A stretch of DNA of 64,000 nt from Psettodes erumei (lineage: Eukaryota > Chordata > Actinopteri > Pleuronectiformes > Psettodidae), in assembly GCA_016785225.1 (NCBI GenBank), contig JAFBJZ010000377.1, forward strand, positions 2,914,001-2,978,000, read 5' to 3'. Positions 37,582 to 51,700 of the stretch are shown in pieces (positions within the stretch are counted from its first letter, which is position 1; every line of letters starts with the position of its first letter). The notes under the pieces are model-generated. The model worked only from the letters and a program-made list of their open reading frames with translations. It was not told the DNA's origin and searched no databases. The position numbers and the translations under genes were made by a program.

Positions 37582-37915
37582 TTAAAGGGGTACTGAGCTG
37601 AAAGTAAACGTGAAGATGGAGTTCTGGGGGAGCTTCCTAAAGCCCCGACCTGGGGCTTGACCCACACTGACAATTTACCAGAACTCAATCGTTGCTTTCA
37701 CGCGGCGAGTCAGACGGGATGATCTGTCCCGCTCTCTGCGGACGCTACAGCCAGCAGCTACTTAGCATAGCTTAGCATAAGGGCTGAAAACAGAGGGGCT
37801 GCTTCTTGTAGTTCTTGTAGTTTCACCATGTTGTTGTCGTACAATTAAAAAAAGAGGACGCCGCATGTTAATGGGTGAGCTTTGGCATGCTTGGAGGCAG
37901 GGAATACCCCTTTAA
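37582..37915 (+). mobile_element. Full-length TTAA-flanked miniature element (334 bp)
   Basis: TTAAAGGGGTACT at 37,582-37,594 and AATACCCCTTTAA at 37,903-37,915 form a 13-bp terminal inverted repeat with one mismatch, bounded on both sides by TTAA as in piggyBac-type insertions. The interior carries GCCAGCAGCTACTTAGC and ATAGCTTAGCATAAGGGC, the core shared with the common fish repeat also seen at 11,965 and 63,583. No ORF. Confidence 0.65.
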
Positions 37916-40900
37916 TTTACCTGATCCGACACGTCGTTTAACAGGCTCCAGAACATTATAAAACACACCTGGGATGTCTGATGAGCCTGCAATGAACAGA
38001 CCCTGCTCTGGGCCTGTACTGTAGGTCCCACAGTTCATTTGAAACTCTGTTTACGCTGGTCACCGGGGAGAAAATATGAAAATAATAATCATTACCAGCG
38101 CCTCCTCTGAGCCCACATTAACTGGCAGGGTTTCCAGAAAAACCACAACCTAGCGGATCAGAGGCGCTCCCCCTGCAGATTTTCAGAAACAAACAGGCCA
38201 AATCGTCAGACAAACTGCACTGATCATTCGAGTACTCAGCCGGGAAATAAGCAATAAATAAACAGCAGCCCGGCGCTGGGTGTTTGTTTCCCGACCCTTT
38301 CCTCCCTTGTGTCAACACAGTTTGCTTTTTGCAGAGAGAGGGTGAGAAAGAGGGAGATGCCGTGGCAGATAGCGAGTGAGGGACGAGCAGAAAGCGAGAC
38401 GAATAGAGAGACGGAGGGACTGTTAATTAGAGGCTGCGACGTGTCCCTCTGGATGCTGTGGTGGGTGGCGGCAGGGCTGAGCGTGTCTGTCACCTTGTGA
38501 ACATTCAACATCCAATGGGGCTTCATTCTCAGACAGCAGCGGCGCGAGTGTCATCTCCCGAAGAGGAGCGATGGCTGCGGGAGGCGAGTGGGGGAGGAAA
38601 GACAGGAGGGGAGGAGGTGGTGTGGCGCATGGCCTGTTACCATGGCAATGGGTCCCATGTCGACCTGCAGAACATAAATTAATTCCAGTTTTTCTAACGG
38701 CTCGACGCGGAGATTCCTCTCGGCTCTGTCATCCCCGACCTCTCACCCACCTCGCCGGGCCGACTCCCGCTGCAGAGCAGTAAGAACGACGCCTTGAGAT
38801 CCGCTGTTTACTGTATGCTGACAGCCAGATAACGCTTAGTCATGTCTCTCATTTATATTCATACTGCTCTGACTTATTTCCATCCAGACACAAAGTAGGA
38901 CGCGGCGCTGTTCGCTGTTAAGACCGAAAAAACGCGCTGACACGATTGCCATTGCATAATGTGCCTTGATGTGCCTCGACAGGACGGCGGCTGTGATTTA
39001 CGGTGGTGAAAAATTGATCCTGATGTTTTAGGAGATGAAAGACCTCTGCAGGTGGCAATGAAGAGAGCAGACAGAGCAACAGGGACAGAAAAGACAGCCC
39101 ATAAAACAAATTTGTAGGGCAGACAGTCTGCGGTCCTTCCGTCTTGTCCGCCCGTGTCACCACTTTTGTTGAAAAGGCTGCTTTATATCAAGGACAAGTG
39201 TTCTTCTGTCTCCTCTTACACTGAGCAAAAAAAACAAAAACCAAAGACAACAATTCTATTTAATTTCCCTGGTGAATCTCTAAACTAAGACAGGGGCATT
39301 AATTACTTCAGCTAAAATCCTCCCACACTGAAACAAAGAGAGCAGTCCTCCGTTCTTAGTTAGACTGTGTGAATAATGAGTAAAATAAGTACCGTACAAA
39401 CAATCACCGGAAATATTTTAGCCTCTTTCAGCTCATTGTTTTGTTTTTGCAGTTCGCTCTCGGTCCCACGCTTCGGACAAATACGACAAACCCCTTGTAC
39501 GCTACCAGCACATCTCCCGCATTGCAAATTCAGCAGCTTTCTTGTGATCACAGTAACACGACCAGCGCCAAAAAGACAGATATTCTGCTTCAGAGTGAGT
39601 GGAGAACAAAACTCTAGTAAACAAGCACACAATAGCACAGGATGACATTTGTCAGCTCCGAGTCCTCCTCACTGCCTCGAGGGCTACACCTGGAGAGCAA
39701 GTACGCAATCATTGCGAGGGATCTGTGAAGGTTCGTGACAGGCTGCCGCCTCATTCTGGAAGCTCGACAATAACACATGTGGCTTTTATTGGACAGGTAT
39801 ACTGTTAACCCCCGCCCCCCATACCTGCGTATACACACTGAGCGTTTCTCATCTCTGGCTTTTCAATCAGCGTGTGTGTGTGGGTGTGTGTGTGGTGGGG
39901 AGGTACTGATTGTCTCTGTGTGGCACACGTAGGCTCAGCCCCCCCACCCCCACCCCCCAGCTGCTGGATATGTCAGTCAGGCCTGTCTGGAGTCGTTGGA
40001 AGAGCTCAAATGTTTGTGGACTGTGGCCTGAGAAACAGAAAAGGGCGTTTGTATTTGTCTGAGTAATGGTGTTTGTTCCCATAATCTGACTGGGATTATA
40101 TTATTTCATAAAACACACACACGGGAGAAGTAGTAAAAGCGCTTTGGTGTAAAAGTGTGCCTTCTGCTCAGTGATGGTCAGGAATCAGGGATTCGAGGTG
40201 TCGGACCCGACTGCAGGCAGACAGAAAGTTTGTACAATTTGCATGCACGTTACATTTGCAAGCTGCGGCACCTCTGGAAGCGCCACATGTAAAGGCGCTA
40301 TGTCACACATGTGTCACGCAACAAACGCAAAGACTAACCCCGCTCTCCTTATACCCCGCCTCATGCATCGCAGTCAGGTAAGGAAAATGAAGAAACGCGA
40401 TTGCATGAAGGAGACAAGTGGATTTTGTGTTAATTTCTTTTCTTTTTTTTCAAATCAATAACAATCTACAAGTCCCTCGTCACTGAACCGCGCAAACATG
40501 TTGCTTTCATTTAATCTTCCAACGTCCTCCTTATTTCATGTGTGTGTGTGTGTTCGTTTTAACGTCCGTCCAGAGAGGGAGCGGAGGGAAAATGAGAAGG
40601 AGACACGAGGGAGAGGCGACGTCTTGCAATCACAAACACTTAATAGATTCGCGTGATTTGTTTTGCTGCATTGCAGCAGTGGTTCCCTCACGGCCCCTGT
40701 CTCTGGAAAGGAGGGAGGGCTAAAAAAAAATTCCAACCCCCAAAACATCGGAGACTAAGTCGCAGTTCAACTCTTCATATTAAAAAGCACCGCCGCGTCA
40801 TCGCTCTCTGAGCCCGATTGATCTGTTGTTGTTATTTTGCAGGAGAAATATGAATGTTGAGATGGTCCCGGAGTTATTGTTTTTCCACAGCTTCTTGATC

Positions 40901-43900
40901 TCACTGGGTTGCCAAAAGATGCAGTTTTTCTGCTCATCTGCGAACTCCCCACATCCATCTGTCCTTATTTGTGTCTTCCACCCTTCCAGTCCATAATTCT
41001 TTCACTTTCATAGTCCCCCAGTTGACCATATTATTTCATCAGTAGCACTAATATGCCTATTTTCCCTGGCATTTCATTTCCCTGACCAGATCAAAGCTAT
41101 TTATTAGCCTCTGTGCCAACACAGACATCAATTTTCCAAACATCGATACCATTCTGTGGAAGGTGTCGCCTGTTTCTTGATGATTAAGACAGATTTGCCA
41201 ATCTCTTATTTTTTTTTCTGGGATAAATCAGGTAATCCCTGTAGGGATGTGTGAGACGGCTGATTGAAGAGGTGTGATCCCTGTCAGAGTATTGACAGTC
41301 CCTCCTGCAGAGGTCAAACCCATTCACGCTATTCTGTGGCACAGTCCTCCTGACAGGACGTCCCCGCGGGGGACGGAAGAAAAGGAGAGACGGTATGGAA
41401 CTGAGGAGCATGCCGTCTGTTCTCTTTACCTGCCTCCTGCGTTCAAACCCAGCTGCACTTCCAGTTAACAGACGCGGCAGTCTGCATTATCAAATTCATA
41501 CAGACAGACCTCCAGTGAGATGTGGAGGGGAAATGCAGAGAAGTTCCAGACGAATTTTTATCCATCTGCTCGAAACGTTTGCGGAAGCTGTGATTGTGCC
41601 CGCTGAAGTTACACTGAGGTCTCAGTGTAATTAACAATATTCAATGCTCAGACTCCAGTCTTTAAAAGAAGAGCCCAGCCGTCTGCCATGATGCTGCAAA
41701 GTGCTTTGTCATTATATGTGGGAGAAAGATGCAGACTGGGTCAGACCCATTTGGGGCAGCTTAATCTTTTGGGATTTCAGTGAAATAGCCTGGTTATGTA
41801 GCAGTAAAAGTGTTTCCTGCCAGCTTTGCCCTGTGGCTAAAGAGTCTGTCCGTCAAGTCAAAGGCGACACCGGTTTGTCCAGCAGCCAGAGATGCTGCAC
41901 AAACCGCACATTCAGCTATAAGTTGCGATAAACTGTGCAGTGCATACAGACGCACAGAAACTCCCCAGCATGAGCTCACTCTGATTGCAACGCTGCAGCT
42001 GTTCTTACTTGTAATCGCTCATTTTCGCATTCTGTCTGTGCAAGCCACCAGCGATCACCTGACAGCGCAGGGGAGACACTGCAACATGCGCATATCCGTC
42101 ATTTCTTTGTGTTATCACAAAAAATAGCTGGCGGCATCAGCGGCAGCAAGGACTGCAGCGGCGTCCCGAGCCATTTTTTTCCTGGCTGCTGCCGAACAGC
42201 ACCCCGGAGATCAATGAGGGAATGAGCGTCACGCAGTGAATCAGGGGGGTTTGTGTGGAATGTGAATTAGTCTCCACGATCAATGCACTATAAACAATTT
42301 CACTGGCAACCCCCCCCCCCGCAGCTGAAATAAATACAGCTAATTAAGCACCACGGGGGAATGCTGACTCCAAGACCCTCCGGCAGAGAAATGAAAACAA
42401 CGCGTACTGTATAGTGTAGCTCCAAACAAATCAAACATCACCGATCAAAATCAGTAGCGCCACGCTGCTTAGCGCAGGTGTCGTCGTCGTGCCACCTCAG
42501 CACCTTTGGCTCGGCAGTGATCTCGCTCAAAATCAGAGGAGCTGACGTTGATGCGACTCGTGCAGCGACGCTGACCTCCAGTCTGCCTCTGCCGTTTAAT
42601 ACACACGGTGGATTTTTTTCTCCTTTGTATGGAGAGAAATGTCCTGTTTCTACCTGCACTTGGATGGATGTCATCATAAATTGGGAAGCACCAACATTAA
42701 TGACGGCTACATGACATTAAAGAGTCGTGAGAGTGCAATACGAGGACACCGAAACAGTCTTCATTCATTTCAGTGTTTACACCTGTGCGTTTCCTGTTGA
42801 TGCCTGTCAGGATGTCAGACTTTGCATTAACCCACCATCAAACCATTTGATCATTCACTGATTATCATTAAATCTACTATTTAACCCACAAATCCATGGT
42901 TAAACTGATTTATAAATAATTACATGATACAGACTAGATAAGAGTCTACAGCCACGCTAACATGCTCACAATGACAATGCTAATGTTGTGTTCCCTTAAA
43001 AGCATGGGGTCATGTCCACAGAGGGTGCGTTTGATTTCAAACCCCCGACTTGATACGGTAATCTCCTCAGTCGTAAAGGCCACAGCACACACAGTTAGAC
43101 GAGCCACTGTTTCAGTCGCTGTGAACGCCATGCATGGCACCCTCATGGAAACAGTGGCAAACCATTTTCAAGACAGTACCCATCAGTAAAAAAAAGTCAA
43201 TACAGTAAATGCTGAAGGAATATAACGTTTCGCCTGTCCTCGCTTGCGTCGCTAAGCTTCCGCTCGGCAGCGTTTCCTCCCTGGTGAACCCAGTGGCAGA
43301 ACCGCAGTAAACAGATACAGCCGTGAAATATTCCGCCACGTTGTGATTGGAATTGTTCATCGCCGCAGCACATGACAATCACAAAGTGAGCGTATCCGCT
43401 CAGTCGGCCCGGTTACTGCCACGCTCAACGTTCCCCCAGAAGAAGCGCTGCCTGTCCCACATGAAACGCGTTTCCACGGAGATCTTGTCCCAAACCAGCA
43501 TCCGCCCCGACCGTTTTCGTTGTAAGTGACATAAAGTCATTTCATATTAGCAGCTCATTAAAGTAGTTGAAGTTTTTTACCAGATTAAGTGCACACACTG
43601 CACTAGTGTACGGGGTGGGGGGGGGCAGATTCCCCGGCTGGTCCTCTGCAGATTAATGCCCTCTCCCAACATGCCTGCGGGGTTAGCCGAGAGGCAGACA
43701 GCGATTAGTCACCGGCTTCGGCGCATTGCTGACAGCCCCTCATTTTCATGTCAGCTCGGTGACTGTGCTTCAGCGCTAACACGCACTTTGAATATCTTCT
43801 TGTTTAATCAGCCAATGCGTTATAAAACCTGCGCTGAGTTCGCAGACCTCACACGCCAATCAAAGCCGTGAGCTCCTTCTTGAATCCTCACCAGTCGCAG

Positions 43901-46900
43901 TGCATAACAGCACGAGGGATTTATACACTTTGCATATCTGAAGAGCGACGCGCAGCATTTAGCTTGGAGCCTGAACTCTGGAGACAGCTGGGATACAAAA
44001 GGCCAGTGTTCAGAGTGTGGGTGGATTAAAACGGTACTGGAGCACATACGTAATGAAGCACCATAATGGAATTATGAGAGATTTTGGCACATGTTAATTC
44101 AGGCCATTACTAAATGGCCCCACCCACGTTCTTTTAGCTGATAGGCCCTGGCCTTGATTCAGGCTCCACACACTCATCTGGACTTGGCTTCACTAAGATA
44201 ACCGCCCGCCTCATCGCTCAGCGGCACATTCTCCCGATGCCCACAGCAGTACTTAATGTTATGGACCCCAATGATGATTTATTGCACGGCAGAGGCTCTG
44301 CTGCTCTGGCCTACAGAGCCAAAACACTATAACTGTGAGGAATAGTCATAATTTAACTCCATCCATCCACGTTATAGATACTTCAGCTGTGCAAAGGAAA
44401 ATCTTAACACTACTCATGACCTTTCACATTGTGTACTGTAGCTGGTGTGCAGAGGCAAGTTTGGCAGAGGTTTTTCTAGGATACTGTGCTTCCTCCAGAT
44501 GCAGCCTGCAACCAAGATTCCTGAGAAAGCTTTGACACATCCAACTCGGAGCTTGACAAATGCTGTCAATCAAAGTACTTAAACCCAAATTTCGTGGCTA
44601 TAGTGTTGCCTTGCTAACATCACCAAGTCTGCGACCACACAGCCGTCCCGAGCGATTCTGTTGACATGAAGTGGCGCTTGCAAGTGGCAAGCATTGTACC
44701 CCCCGCCCTCAAACCCACGTGACGGGAACGCAGCGTCAGCAGCTGCCAGATCTCAAATACACTGAACAGGTTGGAGGCGACACCACCACATCCACTCCTC
44801 AAAACACCATTAAGCAAGGGAACAGTTTTTGAAGGAGAGTTCCAGAGGCTTAGAGAACGTCTCTCTATTTTGGGTCGGCACAGAAAAGCAACAATCTTAA
44901 GAGAAACATGGTGAAAATGGTGAAGTCAGATTTCATTGAGGGACATTTTTAACAAATGGCTGATGTAGGCTACGTCCAAATTCATACTGAAAATGGCAGA
45001 AACTGAGGATCAAACCCCCACAATACAACGGTCGCTATGACCCAAATCAACAAACCAAATACCATATGAAATGATGAAGAGCACAAAGTGGAGCGACCGT
45101 GATGGTCCTGTTAGAAGCCAAAAGAGGAATTTCATGCTGCCTTCTTGTCACCACAGACGACATTACAATGTCTTCATTCTTTCTTGAGTTTTTTTTTATT
45201 GCACAAAAAACACTTTGGTCCAAACTTGCTCGTATCTTAAACGCATTTTAAAAACCTCACAGTGGCACAAAACGCTGACATGCCTCTGCTGGCATCTGGT
45301 TCTCTCGATTTACACTGCAGAGCTCAAAAGGCATTCATCACATCATCATCGAACAAGCCTCCGAACGGATCTCATACAGGCTGGCACAGACTGCAACCGA
45401 GACTCTGATGGAGCTGTTTCTTATAGCATGACATGCACAGTCTATGGGCAACTTGAGACCTCGGATTTTTACGTTCTGGGAGAAATGTTTTGCCACACGG
45501 TTCCTTTTTTTCCTCACTGTGTCAGCCAGAGGACTAACCTTGTGCGTGAAAGCACTCCCTATACACCACATAGTGCACTATATTTACTGTCTGCCAATGT
45601 GAACATAGTCTGTTAATCGTGTTCTGTTCTATTCAGCGCCCTCAAATGTTCCTCCATGGAGCAAAAATGTCATGGCTTCTGCAAACAATCCCACAACGCC
45701 TCACATTTTATGGGTACAAACATTTCCATAGCAGGTCTTAGCGTCTGTCACTGATGACGATAACGATGATGATTGAACATGTGTCTGAAAAATCAATGCA
45801 ATGCTCACCGTCGAGTCTTCAGTGTCTTCTTCTGAAGCACACGTTGAGTGAACAAACTGACACAGCACTGATCAAAAATCTGCCGCAATTTAGTGTGAGT
45901 TCAAAGGTCACACTAAATTCTTAAATCCTCCGGCACCATATGGTGTGAAGTGTAAATGTGTTTGACTTGATTTCATATGTTCCTTCACAGTTTTGTGTGG
46001 AGACCTTTACTACAACTACAGGTCAACACACCCTCCAACCCCCCCACACCCCTCCAGTGACCGTCCGTCACGAGCGAGCGAGGACGCGGTTTCTTCGGTC
46101 CCCTGCCCAGTCACCACCAATTTAATTAGAGCTTTTCAGGAGCAGGCAAAAACAATAATGCAAAGTTGTGTCGTAACACTCGACTGTGAAATCCTCTTAT
46201 TGTCCTTCCTCTTGGCCCCACCACCCGTCATTCTGCTCTGCACTATATTTGTCCTGGTCCACTTCAGGCTCTCTGGCAGAGCTGCTTTTCACTCATATCC
46301 CATCAGATTAAAAATGAAGTGTATAATGCACTAATGACCAAAGTACCCATTAAATGACATTAGCAGAATCCACAGTGTTCGGTTCTGGTCACTCTGGTGA
46401 CTTTACAAGTCCACAAGCAGCGGCCACAGCAGCGTGCAGAGGCATTGGATATTCCGGTGTATTTTTAGTCTCCAAGTCAATCCTCTGATTCGGCTACTGT
46501 GGCCCAGTGATTGCTATTGATCCACAAAAAGGCAGTAAATACATGCGGGGCTTAGTCTGAGCGAGTGTGTGAGTGGGTATACATAATGTGCTGTAACGTG
46601 CGCAAACTCTTCGCTTAGGGCCGTGCGCGTTTGCTGCGGAGAGATGCTTCAGTCGGCCGCAGACCGCCCGATACCGCAGCTCCGCCTCTGATAATAACAT
46701 AATAATAACAACAACACAAAGCTCCATCAGCGGCTGTGCCTAACAATACATACGACCTTGTCCATGTGGAGCAACACCTTCAGCCCCGGTGTGTACTTAC
46801 TGGCGGTGCGAAAAAAGCGGAGGTGTTTTCCTTGAACAAGAAAAACAAGCCATTATTTTCATGTTTGATGGTTGACGGTTTTTAATCTCTAATCACTGCA

Positions 46901-48289
46901 TTGCTCACATTTTCTCTTTACTCTATCTGCAAATATCCTGGGCCAAACACATACATAATAACTGCTCTGGCGAGCCCTTGAAATATTCAAGACACATCGG
47001 CCGCTTTCCATTAATTATCCTTTAGCTTTCCAAGGTTTCTAAGTATAGGCCCCAGTGGTTGTTCCTACACAGAGGGGCATAAAGTGGAGGAAGTGTGTGC
47101 ATTCTCCATCTTCAAGGTCTCCCCACGAGCATAACGACGTTACTTGGACTCCCATGCTGGGATAATGCCTGCCTTTCATTCGCTAATGAAGATAAACAAA
47201 TGTGTGCGTGCCTAATCCCTTTAATTGTGGTGGTGGGGAGGAAATTAAAAACACAGGGACGCAAATCACTGCCAACTTTCATTTGTGGCATTGTTTAACA
47301 TTTTCAGATCCCTGGGTTATGCTACCAGCTCAGGATCTGCGGTAAGTGAATTGTGCAGTGAGGCTTTTGTGCTAAGTGGGAGGAGAAATTTTGTAGGGAA
47401 AAAAAAAGAGCTAACTTCTGGCTCCACTGGCGTCTTTGAAGTGTCGCCGCTGTTCCTAAAGCTACAGCATCTCTTTCATGTTACACAGAGAGGCAGCAAG
47501 TATAAGTTTAAATCACAGCTCATGTAAAAGGAGGGGGGCAGATCCTTTTTTTTTGGGGGGGTTGGGGTCTTCTAATATGTTGTTTAAAAAATGATCAACT
47601 GCTAGCCTCTCAATCAGATTTCTGTCACTCTAATATTTGTAAAACCATTGATTGATAGTTTGATAGCCACACCCCCCGTTACTGTTGCTATGGCAGCCAA
47701 GCTTTCTCTTTCTGACACTTTACTCATTGCCAAAGCCTTATCACTGTAAAGAGATTATCACAGTGGCACGTTTGCCAACTGTTGCTTGTATATTGTATGG
47801 TTAGCATTGTCTCTGGCTGTTTCCAGCGACCTTGTTTTAAAAAGAATCCTATAAAGCAGTCTTGTTTACACCAGAACTGATTGAGACCGGCTCATCGTCG
47901 GCTTGGCTGATGATGTCGCCTGCAACTCATCTTCGTAGCGGCTGGTTTTAGAGCAGTGGATACGTCATCTTTTCCAAGAGCTAATCTGCTCCCAGCAAAT
48001 TTAGCTGGTGCGGTCAGGTACAAACAGCCACAGGACCAGCTGATCAATTCTCATCCCTCTCATTTAAAGTTATTGCAGTTTTATTAATACATCAACTGCA
48101 CCTGCAGCAAGTAACTCACTATCACTACAGCGTTAGCCCGTTAAGTCTATAGAGAGTGCCGGCCTGCCACAGTTTCACAGTAAGGGCGAGTGCATTGCAG
48201 ACTGACAACAGACTGCTGCGTTACAGCGGGACGAGCCATTGGTGCATGCATGTTCACAATCTACCCTCAGTGATCTGACCTGAACCCTG
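37916..48289. other. Gene-free sequence
   Basis: About 10.4 kb with GA-rich sequence at 38,330-38,420, (TG)n at 39,871-39,897 and 40,540-40,552, and one 35-bp repeat fragment (42,952). A stretch near 45,550-45,585 (CCCTATACACCACATAGTGCAC) resembles edges of small DNA elements but is too short to assign. No gene is supported. Confidence 0.35.
42952..42986 (-). repeat. Short fragment of the common fish GCTAACATG repeat
   Basis: CACGCTAACATGCTCACAATGACAATGCTAATG matches the most conserved stretch of a percomorph repeat family, probably the other end of the family seen at 15,970. Only about 35 bp remain. Confidence 0.45.
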
Positions 48290-48730
48290 TGATCTCTCTG
48301 AGGAGAATACATCTCAGCTACAAGTCCTTCAACACGCAGCTACGAGTGTGTCTGACTGAGACCAGAGCGACTTTAAACTCTCAGCACGCGCCGCCTGTCT
48401 GCTTCAGAATTGATTTCAAGCTCCTTTTACAGGTTTATCAGGCCCTCGATGCTCTTGGTGCTAACTATTCATCTGACATGCTTTTACCCTATAGAACCTT
48501 GTTGACCCCTCAGGTCTTTACCCAAAGTCAGAACAAAAACCCTTCTTTAACCTGTATTTCTATTAACGGCCTTCCTGTAGCCCTTCTGAAATATATTCAA
48601 GTCTGTTTAACTGCTTCCATGTTTTTTACTTTAATTTTCCAGATTGCTTTCCTTTTAACACCCCACTTTTTAACTCGGGTTTTACTCAGTGGAGCAATCT
48701 CCTATCTGTTAATTTTTTTCACTCTTTAGT
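48290..48730 (+). mobile_element. LINE relic: end of reverse-transcriptase ORF and 3' UTR
   Basis: The plus frame at 48,406-48,492 reads R-I-D-F-K-L-L-L-Q-V-Y-Q-A-L-D-A-L-G, then S-S-D-M-L-L-P-Y. This is the conserved C-terminal segment of L2/Rex-type LINE ORF2 proteins (R-I-D-F-K-I-L-L-L-x-x-K-A-L-x-G-L). Just upstream, in another frame, L-L-Q-H-A-A-T-S-V matches the usual L-V-Q-N-A-A-A-R-V block, showing a frameshift. A T-rich stretch follows as in LINE 3' UTRs. Inactive. Confidence 0.7.
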
Positions 48731-51700
48731 TTTCTATTATTATATCATTTCTTTTCCGATTACACTTTTTTTTTATCTTGCCTCTGGTGTTTCCTCATTG
48801 CAAATCAATGGCATTTATGATAGTGTTTTCTCCGTTCCTGTATTTACTGAGTCCATCATTTATAAAATAGTTATAGTTAATAGCACTGCGTGTTGCACTG
48901 TGTTTGTATGAAAAGTGTGATTGATTGAGCAGAGGCTGCAGTGCGCAAGAATGACTGTCTATGAATGGGAGGGTCAGTGCTGCTGCCTCAGGGCAACAAC
49001 ACACAGTGGAGAGTGAGAAGCCTTTGTAGCACTGCTCGTTACACAGCGGACAACATATGATAATAGCGTGCTATTTTCTATTCAATAAGAGACACATTTT
49101 TTCATCTGCGAGCTGCAGCAGCTGGTGTATTTCCAAATTCACAAAAGTCTGCTTTCAGATGTGCCAACAGTATGTAGGCCAAACCCATTTTTGGAACGGA
49201 ACAGACTTAATAATAATAGTCTGGTTCATTAACTGTAAAACTGTCTGGAATTAATTCCCCACTCTCATGACAATGCATGCAGCAGCGCCTCATCATGCTT
49301 TAATTTTGAAATGTGATGATTATGTAAGGCAGTGCATAGGTAACACACTCCACTGCACTTCCAGTGAAGTGTTATTAAAGGCAGGGGATTACTGGCTTCT
49401 GTGTAATCAATAAGAAATAACAATAGATGAAACGTTGTTTTAGCAACTGGAAATGGAAATCTAATCTCATTAAAGACAGCGAACGGAACATTAAGTTGTT
49501 TGAAAAATAGAAATGGATATATGAATAATGTATGAAGAAGTTGGCGGTTTGTCGGAGTGAAACAACTTTCGTTACCAGTGACTGATTAGAATAAGGTTTC
49601 AGCCTGAAGAAGAAAAAATATCCATATCCATGTGTCGAATAAGCCGGGCAACAAATCAGCAAACAAACTGGCCAAATACCGTTCAGACACAACTAGCACT
49701 GACAAAGTCATTATCAACTGAAAAAAAATCTAATTCAACGCCCCCAGCCTTCACAGACTGTGCCTGATTAAAAAGGCAGATTGAATGTGTAGCGCCTGAA
49801 TCCAATTATTTTTGGAAAGCTATAGCGTGGCGTCGTTTCTTTTTGATTTGCACTTGCCTGTCTGCCAGCTGAGGCACCTTGCTCATCGAAACAAAACGCT
49901 TCCCCAAAAACTCTTATATTTACTGGGAAAAAAAATCATTTTGATTCAGCGGTGTGATCGGGACATGAAAAGAATCTTATTTCAAAATCCTGAAAAAAAA
50001 TGAGCGAATGTAACACTGGTCAAATTGCTTTGATAAAATACACCGCGGGGACTCCTGCTCCACAAAATGAACAATTGGATCTAGTATTAAGGGGAAAGTC
50101 GAAAATAAAGTCATAACGAAATGTGACATGTAATTTCTATTTTTTTCATTTTGCTCCTTTGCAAAGAGGAATTGGGAGCAATGGGCAAAATTTAAGACCA
50201 CAGAACAATTTAGCGAGCGGGCCACTGGCAACTGAAGACGAACACAAATGGTCCTTAATGCTGTGTTAACTTGTGTCTGAACAGTGCTACATTAAAAAGC
50301 ACCCAGTCACACAGAGTAAGGACTGAGAATATGGGTGTAGTGTTAATTGAAACGGAAGTCGAGCCCCTGTTTTCCTCACAACCGTAGCATCAACTCACAG
50401 CCCTTACAGGACCGGGCAATTATTACAGGCTAATAAGACCAGGCCCCTGTTTAAATGAATGGGGAGAGAGCCACAGTTGCGTTTTCAGTGGTCACTGACT
50501 GAAGCTCAATGGCTTTGCCTGATCTTTTCTCTTCGTTGGGATCTGCAACACGACTGCCTTAATGTGTTTGCTGTTTGGGCGCAATAAAACAGACGACTGG
50601 GGAAGGGCGGGATATGTATCATAAAAGCACCATCGCTGACATTACACACTTCTCTTCAGTATTCTTCAAGCAGTTCATCTCTCTCTTACAACCCTCCAAC
50701 CTGCCCTCCGTGTTCAAGGAAACAGCCTGGCGTAGGAATAAAACGCGACCTGTTCGCTTCGCATTTCGGGAGCTGTGAATGGCAGGTAAACAAACCCAAA
50801 CAGCTCTCCTGATACCACTGTGATATTTTGAGCTGAAATGTCACTTTTACCGCCTCCAGCCGACACAACAAGAGCTGACTCCGCGTTGAAATCAGCTCGG
50901 TGTCTCTCTCTACCTGTTGAATGCTGAAACCAGTCGAGCTTTTCCTGAGGCACGCTGCATTTCTGCGACACCGTCGCCTTTTCAGCAACCACTTTAGTCC
51001 TATCAGGGAGGTTACAGATATGGCGGAATTAATTTATAATCTGTTCATTAATACGCGTTGTTGTGCTGCACTTCATTAGTGACAGAAAATTACTCGAATT
51101 ATAATGTATGTCTGTCATGATAACAAAAAAAGAGTAAATCTAATTAGAAGTTGAAAGGTTCGTGTGATTATAGCTGCTGACAAACACTCACGGCCACATC
51201 AAACAGTGGGGTGAAACACTCCCTGTTTGTCACAGTCATGAATGCAGACCTATGCTTTGTTCAAGAGCCATGCACAGTGTATACACCAAAAACACTTTTT
51301 GTATGCAACTCTGTTATTTAATGCTCAGGGCAAACAGGCCATTTGGAAATTCAACCGCAGCTCACCCTCCCACAGAACTGCTGAAGGATATGTTCATGTT
51401 ACATGTGAGCTCGTGTAATGGTACAGTAACAGAAAACGCCCACACATTACAGGAACAAGAAGCGCACTGTGTCAGCACGCCTACAGCACAACACACGAGG
51501 AACAATTATATGTGTGGAACCGGAATATAAATGTGAATGTATTTTATACAGTGAGGAATATATAAATAGTTGTTTATATAAATATATAAATACGATGTAA
51601 CTAAAACCAATGAGAAGTAGCAGCGATGCGAATACAGCTAATAAATAAATAGTTAAATAAATAAATACTGGGAGAATTGCTTAAAGCCAACATATCATTC

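Noticed and set aside
48289..48729. 146-codon plus-strand frame as a gene
   Set aside because: The middle is a LINE ORF2 terminus and the rest is T-rich 3' UTR translation.
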